DNA from: Acidobacteriaceae bacterium | GTDB taxonomy: Bacteria; Acidobacteriota; Terriglobia; Terriglobales; Acidobacteriaceae | Direction: 5' to 3' | NCBI GenBank assembly: GCA_030040395.1 | Contig: JASHTU010000255.1 | Coordinates: 1 to 6,336, forward strand | Length of the DNA: 6,336 nt | Part shown: one piece after another, positions 1 to 4,141 of the stretch | Layout: each line of letters begins with the position of its first letter | How positions within the stretch are numbered: the first letter of the stretch is position 1 | The notes under the pieces: model-generated | The model's input: the letters and a program-made list of their open reading frames with translations, nothing else | Database searches by the model: none | Told to the model about the DNA's origin: nothing | Program-made: the position numbers and the translations under genes

Positions 1-862
1 CGGTCAGCAGCCATCCCAGCAGGTGCGTTGACGCAAGTTCGCCGGTAAAGACGGCGCTTCGCTCCAGCCATCCCGCCGTGGGCGCTTTGTCGGCCGCTTT
101 TGACTCCGTCTCCTGCCAGGCCGCTTTTAACTCCGACTTCCGCCAGCCAATCGCCAGTCCAACCGCGCCGAGACCCGTCACTTCATCTTGGATTTGCTTG
201 ACCGCGGCCTGCGCAGGCTGGTTGCCCTGCGCGGCAACGATTGAGTTGAGAGATTGACTGGCTTGAGCCTCGGCCGAGGCCACCAGCCCCTGACGCAAAC
301 TGGCGTCGTTCGAGAGCGATCGCGCGATCTGAACGGCGTCGGCGTTAAGCGCCACTGCGACAATCAGACCCAGCGCCACCAGAATCCACTGTACGCGCCG
401 CTTATACCAGCCCGCGATGCGGTCCATGCGGTGATTGAACCAATCTTCCAAACCGGCTTGCAGTTTGGCTGCATCGCCGCCGGCCTGTCTCGCAATAATC
501 GTAACCGCCGCTTGCAGGTTGGGCGGCAGCGTGAAGGTGGGCGTCGGTGGATTCTTCGCCAGGTCCATCACCGCGAGGGCAAAGGTGGTGGCGGGAATAT
601 AGGACGGCAAATCGGCCTTGCTCGCCGGTGGGTAGGAACCCTTGAAGAGCGAGTTAATGAGCCCGTGGTTGTACAGCGCGCTGAGGAACTCCGGCGCGGT
701 CGCCGGATCGCCGATCAACTCGGCGATGCCGCGCTCCAGGTCTTTGGCGCGATTTTTGAGCACAGCCTCGATTAGCTCATTCACCGCCGAGCAAACCAGG
801 CTGAGCAGCAGGAACACAAAGACCATGCCGATGACAATGTCCAGAATGGTCGAACCGAACAT
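1..862 (-). CDS. Conserved transmembrane protein of unknown function, 3' end outside the window
   Basis: The frame is open from ATG at 862 to the left edge, giving 287 residues and no stop, so the C-terminus is missing. The start is well supported: GGAGG lies 8 nt upstream and a plausible promoter lies just beyond. Residues 5-27 (starting TILDIVIGMVFVFLLL) form a strong N-terminal membrane segment. It is followed by a charged helix, AVNELIEAVLKNRAKDLERG, and a second hydrophobic segment at about 158-174 just after GWYKRR. A third hydrophobic stretch begins near residue 280 at the edge. The pattern (N-terminal anchor, SAVNE-IEA, RA-DLERGI-EL, DRIAGWYKRR, ALNAD) matches, from memory, a conserved hypothetical family seen in Acidobacteria and other bacteria. 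I know of no demonstrated function. A soluble domain (about 30-155) between the membrane segments could face either side. It is transcribed divergently from yraN, so the two are not in one operon. Residues 240-257 contain a tandem nonapeptide duplication. Gene reality is near certain; function is unknown. Confidence 0.9.
   Translation of the reverse strand, partial: MFGSTILDIVIGMVFVFLLLSLVCSAVNELIEAVLKNRAKDLERGIAELIGDPATAPEFLSALYNHGLINSLFKGSYPPASKADLPSYIPATTFALAVMDLAKNPPTPTFTLPPNLQAAVTIIARQAGGDAAKLQAGLEDWFNHRMDRIAGWYKRRVQWILVALGLIVAVALNADAVQIARSLSNDASLRQGLVASAEAQASQSLNSIVAAQGNQPAQAAVKQIQDEVTGLGAVGLAIGWRKSELKAAWQETESKAADKAPTAGWLERSAVFTGELASTHLLGWLLT
92..145 (-). repeat. In-frame 27-bp imperfect tandem duplication inside the membrane protein
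   Basis: Positions 92-118 and 119-145 are adjacent 27-bp units with 23 of 27 identical bases. The unit is a whole number of codons and encodes WRKSELKAA followed by WQETESKAA on the minus strand (residues 240-248 and 249-257). The four differences (positions 11, 18, 21 and 23 of the unit) indicate a duplication old enough to have drifted but still recognisable at DNA level. It lengthens a charged, probably helical stretch before the next hydrophobic segment. Confidence 0.85.
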
Positions 863-870
863 ATCAGGTG

Positions 871-875
871 CCTCC
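871..875 (-). promoter_or_regulatory. Ribosome binding site of the membrane protein gene
   Basis: The minus strand reads GGAGG, 8 nt before the ATG at 862. It is a near-perfect Shine-Dalgarno sequence and fixes the start codon of the membrane protein. Confidence 0.85.
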
Positions 876-891
876 GATGGGGGTTGCAGGC

Positions 892-921
892 ACTATACAC
901 CGCGAATGCAGAGTCTGCCAG
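892..921 (-). promoter_or_regulatory. Candidate sigma-70 type promoter for the membrane protein gene
   Basis: On the minus strand CTGGCA (921-916; 4 of 6 matches to TTGACA) is separated by 18 nt from TATAGT (897-892; 5 of 6 matches to TATAAT). Transcription would start about 20-25 nt upstream of the ATG, leaving a short leader that includes the GGAGG. The -10 box stands out because the surrounding DNA is very GC-rich. The spacing is slightly long and the -35 is imperfect, so this is a prediction from consensus only. Confidence 0.45.
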
Positions 922-1046
922 CAGAATCGCAGAGCCCCGGGCCGCTCGGGCGCCCACGGCCGATTGCGCGCCCGCCGCTCGAGCAGCGGCTCCGCGCTTA
1001 AGCAGCGAACCAATTTCAGGCTTCGGGCCGGCGAGATTTCCAGGGG

Positions 1047-1085
1047 TAAACAAGCCAGAGCTAAACAAGCCAGGGCGAAACAAAA
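1047..1085. repeat. 15-bp tandem repeat upstream of yraN
   Basis: TAAACAAGCCAGAGC (1047-1061) is followed directly by TAAACAAGCCAGGGC (1062-1076), 14 of 15 identical. A partial third unit GAAACAAAA (1077-1085) has the same A-rich start. The units lie in the leader or promoter zone of yraN. The A-rich half in GC-rich surroundings could mark a protein binding site or simply replication slippage; the sequence does not decide. Confidence 0.75.
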
Positions 1086-1174
1086 TTGATCGGTACCCGG
1101 ATTTGCGCCTATTGGCTGGACGGCGAGAAAATAGGGGCGATGGCCTGGCTGGCGCAGATGACGACTGACTGCCT

Positions 1175-1178
1175 GGAG
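1175..1178 (+). promoter_or_regulatory. Ribosome binding site chosen for yraN
   Basis: GGAG sits 6 nt before the ATG at 1185 and is the best-placed Shine-Dalgarno among the candidate starts. The ATG at 1140 has AGGGG only 2 nt upstream, the ATG at 1158 has nothing convincing, and the TTG at 1086 has AGGG 10 nt upstream. Confidence 0.5.
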
Positions 1179-1184
1179 CGCGCA

Positions 1185-1628
1185 ATGGCCGGACTGGACT
1201 GGCTCGCCGCGCGACGTGGAAAGACGCCGGCGCTCCCTCTTCACCTCGCCACCGGCCTCGAGGGCGAAGACGCGGCCTTTTTCTTCCTCAACCGCAAGGG
1301 CTACCGCGTTGTGGCGCGGCGCTGGTCGGCGGGCAATTTGCCCGGCGACGTGGATCTGATTGCGTGGCAGGACCAGTTACTGTGCTTTGTCGAGGTGAAG
1401 ACCCGAACCGCCCATGACGCCACCGCCGCCGAGGTCGCCGTGGACTCCCACAAACGCAACCTCCTCCGCCGGCTGGCGCGCCAATACGTGGGTCAGTTGC
1501 CGCAGGAAACCCCACCGCAGGTGCGCTTCGACGTAGTGAGCGTATATCTTGTGCCCGGCCAGGCGAAGGAGTTTGTGCACTTTGAAAACGCCTTCGGCTG
1601 GAACGAGCAGCGGCGTGACTGGGAGTGA
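1185..1628 (+). CDS. yraN: UPF0102 / YraN family protein, predicted endonuclease-fold protein
   Basis: With the ATG at 1185 the product is 147 residues, slightly longer than the roughly 120 usual for the family. The hallmarks are in order: TGLEGEDAAFFFL (residues 23-35; the GxxGE-A helix), KGYRVVARRW (38-47), GDVDLI (54-59; normally GE/D-I/V-DLI) and FVEVKTR (68-74). D57 with E70-x-K72 forms the D...ExK arrangement of the restriction-endonuclease-like fold, and all three residues are present. An amphipathic stretch with HKRNLLRRLARQY (89-101) follows, then VRFDVVSVYL and an acidobacteria-style HFENAFGW tail. The family is predicted to be related to Holliday-junction-resolvase-type nucleases; its cellular role is poorly defined. 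The frame is open upstream to 1086, so starts at 1158, 1140 or TTG 1086 would add 9, 15 or 33 residues. It is divergent from the membrane protein and ends 88 bp before the GH28 remnant. Family assignment is very secure; the start is less so. Confidence 0.93.
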   Translation: MAGLDWLAARRGKTPALPLHLATGLEGEDAAFFFLNRKGYRVVARRWSAGNLPGDVDLIAWQDQLLCFVEVKTRTAHDATAAEVAVDSHKRNLLRRLARQYVGQLPQETPPQVRFDVVSVYLVPGQAKEFVHFENAFGWNEQRRDWE

Positions 1629-1716
1629 ACCGGACCGAGGAGCCACGCCCTTTTCGTCCGCCGTCTTAACTTGCTGCTTCTCGCGTCGTGCTGCGCCCTC
1701 TGAAGCGTTGCTGGCA

Positions 1717-2255
1717 AGCTCCATCACCGGCTTGCCGGGCATGGAAGTGCGGGATGTAACCCTCTCGAATATTCGCATCGATAATGTGCTCCCTTCTCGT
1801 CCGGAATGGGTGGGCCGCGACCTGCCGGAAAAACCAAGTGCGTATCCTGAAGCATGGTCCTTCGGAATGCTTCCAGCCTCCGGGCTTTACGCAAGGCATG
1901 TTCGCAATCTGCGTCTCAACATGGTTGACTTAAGCGCGACCGCGGGAGAAGCCCTGCCCTCTGTGATCCTCAACGACGTAGTGGGGGGGCACAGGTTACG
2001 CACCTTACATCTACACCTATAAGTGGTCGCATGCCGATAGTGCAGTTAATCCAATGTAAGGATGTGGAGATAACAGACTCGACAGCCCCCTCCGGAGAGA
2101 ACGCCTTCTTCGGCGTCGACGGCGGTGATTCCAGCGGGATCGTTCTCGCCGCCGGCAACCTTCGCAATGCGCGCAAGGCCGTCGAAACCTCCGGCAAGGT
2201 TTCTCCTGACGCCGTCACCATCGTTAGAAGCGCTTCCGCCCCCGAGCCAAACTAA
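1717..2255 (+). pseudogene. Decayed C-terminal fragment of a GH28 polygalacturonase-like glycoside hydrolase
   Basis: The resemblance to bacterial GH28 (pectin-degrading, right-handed beta-helix) enzymes starts at SITGLPGMEVRDVTLSNIRI. It continues through PEWVGRDLPEKPSAYPEAWS and FGMLPASGLYARHVRNLRL to SVILNDVV, all in the frame that stops at 2020-2022. The next part of the fold, AQVTHLTSTPISGRMPIVQL, then DVEITDSTAPSGENAFFGVD and GIVLAAGNLRNARKAVE, lies one frame back and ends naturally at TAA 2253-2255. The switch occurs at a run of seven G (1983-1989). In GH28 the catalytic motifs (NTD, DD, GHG, RIK) lie N-terminal to this part; none is present, so about two thirds of the enzyme is missing and no start codon with an RBS precedes the homology. 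Together the 5' truncation and the frameshift argue for a pseudogene. The alternative is a frameshift from sequencing error in the G-run, but that would not restore the lost catalytic half. Recognition is from pattern memory of the family. Confidence 0.75.
1983..1989 (+). other. G7 homopolymer at the frame break of the GH28 remnant
   Basis: Upstream reading uses codons GTG GGG GGG (1981-1989); the homologous downstream sequence requires a step back of one base. The run therefore has the X-XXX-XXX form of a minus-one slippery heptamer in exactly the right phase. A genome change (one base lost or two gained), a sequencing error, or polymerase slippage would all fit. Because the gene lacks its 5' part, decay or error is likelier than programmed frameshifting. 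Confidence 0.6.
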
Positions 2256-2305
2256 CCCCAACTTGGCAAATCGACGAACTCACCACGATTGGGCTCGCCT
2301 TGCAG

Positions 2306-3451
2306 TCACGGCCGAACGCGGTAAATCCCGGTAACCACCGCGCTGTCCTTCTTGGCGCCTGCGCTGGCGAATGCTTTAATCGTCAATTCCGTACCCTTCA
2401 CCATGATCGGAGCCTCATACATCGGCGAGTTATCCAGCGGTTCCGAGCCGTCCACCGTGTAATGCACAACGGCTCCCGGAGTGGCGCAACGCAAAGTAAC
2501 TGCCGTATCTCCAGGAAACACGCCAGGCTTGGGAAAGAACAGCGGCTCCGCCGTAGCGTCAATGCGATGAATTTCCCTGGCCGCGCCATTCACTTCTTCC
2601 CTCTTCAGACGGTTTAAGCCCAACACCAGCGACTCAAGATAAGCTCGTTGAAAATCATGGATTGGCCAGCCTTGATAGTTACTGTTCCAGTCCTCCAACA
2701 ACGCTTCCGCGCGGTTCAATGATCTCGCCATGCCCGCGCCCTGCGCCGGTCTTACCACGGCAAGAAAGAGATCGATCCGCGGCGTGTTTAAACTGTCGAA
2801 AATCGTCAGGTCATAGAGGCCGGCGCCCGGAACAACGAGGTGGATGAACGGTCCTCTCTTTTCAAACGCAACGTGAAATTGGCGAGAACGCGCAGAATCG
2901 AGCCGCCGCACGTCACAGCTATACCGGCCATTCGGAAGGTCCGCGGCCAAGCCGGACACCTCGACGCGATTTCCCGGGCCAAGAACCGCCAAGACCTCGT
3001 CGCGCGGCAAACGAGCCTGCTGATGCGCGTCTCGCGCCGCACCCTGATTTCTCCGCGTCAACACCGCGCCAATGCGCGCCAGCATGTCGGCCGCGAACGC
3101 ATCCGGCCTGCGGTAGAGCGCGGGTGCGCGAAAGCCGCGCGCGCACTGCTTGTGGCTGAAGCACTCATAAAGGATGCGCTGTCCGTCCGGCAACAGGATG
3201 GTGATCGAGTAATTGCCGGCGGATGCATCGGGTTCGAGAAGCGACCCCGGCGGTATGGCGTCGCCGGCAGCCAGCGGCGCCCGCTCGCCCTCCACGCGCC
3301 ACGACCCCTGCACTTGCCAGGCTAGACCTGGGGTTGACGCATCTTCGGCGCCAAGCGTTATTACGGATAGCGTCAGCGTGAACCAAGACAAACAGCAGAG
3401 GGAGATACTTCGTGCCGCGACGCACATAGCGCATATTGTGCCACGCCGCAT
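2306..3451 (-). CDS. Secreted protein with FecR-like N-terminal stretch and C-terminal chitobiase/hexosaminidase-type domain
   Basis: The frame ends at TGA 2308-2306. I choose ATG 3451 (381 residues) because it places two arginines before the hydrophobic core (about 16-34) of a signal peptide with likely cleavage after TLGA (residue 35). TTG at 3508 and ATG at 3427 are alternatives, and none has a clear RBS. Residues 43-95 (AWQVQGSWRVEG, LAAGDAIPPGSLL, SITILLPDGQRILYE) resemble the all-beta, FecR-like sensor segments of periplasmic proteins; this is only a resemblance. The middle (about 110-300) is unfamiliar: an alpha-helical part, then a beta-rich part with GRYSCDVRRLD and GLYDLTIFD. Residues 301-378 fit the CHB_HEX_C domain: FPGDTAVTLRCATPGAVVHY, TVDGSEP, MYEAPI and LTIKAFA. 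That domain is an Ig-like accessory module attached to many exported enzymes and surface proteins. No catalytic motif is visible, so a binding or structural role outside the cytoplasm is likelier. The gene converges on the GH28 remnant with a 50-bp gap. Confidence 0.82.
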   Translation of the reverse strand: MRRGTICAMCVAARSISLCCLSWFTLTLSVITLGAEDASTPGLAWQVQGSWRVEGERAPLAAGDAIPPGSLLEPDASAGNYSITILLPDGQRILYECFSHKQCARGFRAPALYRRPDAFAADMLARIGAVLTRRNQGAARDAHQQARLPRDEVLAVLGPGNRVEVSGLAADLPNGRYSCDVRRLDSARSRQFHVAFEKRGPFIHLVVPGAGLYDLTIFDSLNTPRIDLFLAVVRPAQGAGMARSLNRAEALLEDWNSNYQGWPIHDFQRAYLESLVLGLNRLKREEVNGAAREIHRIDATAEPLFFPKPGVFPGDTAVTLRCATPGAVVHYTVDGSEPLDNSPMYEAPIMVKGTELTIKAFASAGAKKDSAVVTGIYRVRP

Positions 3452-3637
3452 AACCAAAGTCGATGCGGCCGGTTGAGAGCAACCGAATCGACTCAAAGCG
3501 CCATCCAACTAATCGCACTGTTTGAAGCACTTGACTCCGAAAGCGTCCGCTGAACACGACGCAATCGTCGCACGGCCAGAGTTACTGTAAGTCCACGTCA
3601 TCCAAGGTAACGAGAACCAGTCGGTCGCTTGCTTTCT

Positions 3638-3662
3638 GTGAAGGCCGCAGGCAGGCTTTCAC
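3638..3662 (+). other. Hairpin, 9-bp stem with 7-nt loop
   Basis: GTGAAGGCC (3638-3646) can pair with GGCTTTCAC (3654-3662) across the loop GCAGGCA. All nine positions pair in plus-strand RNA with one G-U wobble; the minus-strand RNA would have an A-C mismatch, so any RNA role favours the plus strand. No T-run follows, so it is not a standard terminator. Confidence 0.5.
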
Positions 3663-3808
3663 GGCAACGTGGCGTGTTGCATCGCAGCCTGTTCGTTATC
3701 CATTCCTCGATCTCCGGGCGAGAAGAAGCAAATCTCTCGCAGGGTAAGGCGCGTGTTCATTTCTGGAAACTTGAGGTCCGACCTGCCCGTGTGTTTCATC
3801 GCCGCGAA

Positions 3809-3826
3809 TCTTGGTCAACGCCAAGA
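3809..3826. other. Small hairpin upstream of the 30-codon ORF
   Basis: TCTTGG (3809-3814) and CCAAGA (3821-3826) form a perfect 6-bp stem with loop TCAACG. It ends 15 nt before the AAGG of the small ORF. It is short enough that chance is a real possibility. Confidence 0.3.
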
Positions 3827-3853
3827 CCCCAACCAAACCCAAGGTGTGTCTCT

Positions 3854-3946
3854 ATGTCATTGACATTTCGCCAGTCTGCCGCACTGTCTCGCATCCCCAC
3901 CAACACGAAGACGCGCGCAAGATTCAATGCGGGTCTCCATACGTGA
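3854..3946 (+). CDS. Possible 30-residue leader peptide or remnant of a duplicated gene start
   Basis: AAGG (3841-3844) precedes ATG 3854 by 9 nt; the ORF encodes MSLTFRQSAALSRIPTNTKT plus RARFNAGLHT and stops at TGA 3946. Its start resembles that of the propeller gene at 4142. Both have TGTGTCTC between the RBS and an ATG-TC-x-TTG start, and in ungapped codon alignment residues 1-3, 12, 14, 19, 20 and 24 (M, S, L, S, I, K, T, F) are identical. Unlike its neighbour it has no hydrophobic segment, so it is not a working signal peptide. It could be the degenerate 5' end of a lost paralogue, or a short translated leader about 195 nt upstream of the propeller gene. Evidence for expression is limited to the RBS-like AAGG. 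Confidence 0.3.
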   Translation: MSLTFRQSAALSRIPTNTKTRARFNAGLHT

Positions 3947-4025
3947 AAAACGAGGCTCTTTCGTGTCTTTCGGCCGCCAAGCGAATCTGGCGCCGACAAT
4001 CCGTGGCAGAGGCATGGTTTTTGAA

Positions 4026-4057
4026 AAAGCGCGAATTTCATCGCGCTTTGGAAATTC
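4026..4057. promoter_or_regulatory. Overlapping alternative hairpins in the leader of the propeller gene
   Basis: AAAGCGCGA (4026-4034) and TCGCGCTTT (4041-4049) make a perfect 9-bp stem with a 6-nt loop (ATTTCA). A second perfect pair, GAATTTC (4033-4039) with GAAATTC (4051-4057), uses the loop of the first and cannot form at the same time. The first is more stable because of its GCGCG core. On the minus strand the first stem is followed by TTTTTC counting its last three bases, which resembles a short intrinsic terminator against antisense transcription. On the plus strand no T-run follows. The structure lies 85-116 nt before the propeller ATG, in its probable 5' leader. Confidence 0.45.
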
Positions 4058-4070
4058 AAGAATCAATCGG

Positions 4071-4085
4071 CTTCAGCCTCTGAAG
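4071..4085. other. Tight hairpin in the propeller gene leader
   Basis: CTTCAG (4071-4076) and CTGAAG (4080-4085) form a perfect 6-bp stem with a 3-nt loop, 14 nt after the alternative hairpin pair. Sequences of the GGCTTCAGCC / CTGAAG kind recur between genes in some acidobacterial genomes, from memory, so this could be a member of a dispersed intergenic repeat. Confidence 0.35.
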
Positions 4086-4127
4086 GATGCGGCAAATGCC
4101 ACGGGCTTCTAAGACACTCGAAACAAT

Positions 4128-4131
4128 GAGG
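4128..4131 (+). promoter_or_regulatory. Ribosome binding site of the propeller protein gene
   Basis: GAGG lies 10 nt before ATG 4142. The spacing is slightly long, but the ATG opens directly into a good signal peptide, and the same arrangement occurs at the small ORF upstream. Confidence 0.6.
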
Positions 4132-4141
4132 ATGTGTCTCC

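Larger units (their letters stand above)
863..1184. other. Divergent intergenic region between the membrane protein and yraN
   Basis: About 320 bp separate the two divergent start codons. The left part (863-921) holds the RBS and candidate promoter of the membrane protein. The middle (about 930-1000) is very GC-rich, with the 8-bp palindrome GGGCGCCC and a small hairpin GCCGCT/AGCGGC at 974-990 (6-bp stem, 5-nt loop, no T-run). The right part has a 15-bp tandem repeat (1047-1076). Several reading frames are open here on both strands, but they have no family resemblance or good ribosome sites; I read them as by-products of GC-rich DNA. The yraN frame itself stays open back to a TTG at 1086, so part of 1086-1184 could be coding if translation starts earlier than I chose. 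Confidence 0.6.
3452..4141. other. 690-bp region without a convincing standard gene, rich in hairpins
   Basis: The region lies between the divergent starts of the two exported-protein genes and must hold both promoters, though I find no strong -35/-10 pair for either. Several frames of 60-105 codons are open but show no domain, no good RBS and no coding-like composition. The exception worth listing is a 30-codon ORF at 3854-3946. Perfect or near-perfect hairpins occur at 3638-3662, 3809-3826, 4026-4049 and 4071-4085. The ACACGAA at 3903-3909 and TTCGTGT at 3960-3966 form a 7-bp inverted pair around the end of the small ORF. The base composition is visibly less GC-rich than in the flanking genes. 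Confidence 0.6.

Noticed and set aside
254..775. Plus-strand open frame of 173 codons across the membrane protein gene
   Set aside because: It is antisense to the membrane protein, which has a strong RBS, clear membrane segments and family-like motifs. The translation is arginine- and glycine-rich without any domain, as expected from GC-rich shadow frames.
974..990. GCCGCT/AGCGGC hairpin as a terminator in the divergent intergenic region
   Set aside because: It has a short stem in very GC-rich DNA with no T-run, and no gene ends here.
1983..2055. The third frame after the G7 run (reading towards a TAA near 2055) as the true continuation of the GH28 fragment
   Set aside because: That frame stops within about 24 codons and has no beta-helix-like pattern, whereas the minus-one frame gives a long sensible continuation to TAA 2255.
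2243..2297. Inverted repeats GCCAA/TTGGC (2246-2267) and CGAGCC/GGCTCG (2243-2297) as a bidirectional terminator between the convergent genes
   Set aside because: The stems are only 5 and 6 bp, with loops of 12 and 43 nt, and no T-run follows on either strand.
3860..3888. Perfect -35 box TTGACA at 3860-3865 as a promoter for the propeller gene
   Set aside because: No acceptable -10 hexamer occurs at 16-18 nt spacing (CACTGT, ACTGTC, CTGTCT); the match also falls inside the codons of the small ORF.
3629..3946. 105-codon open frame covering the hairpin at 3638 and the small ORF
   Set aside because: The first 75 codons show no family signal or RBS and overlap structured intergenic DNA; only the last 30 codons have an independent start signal.
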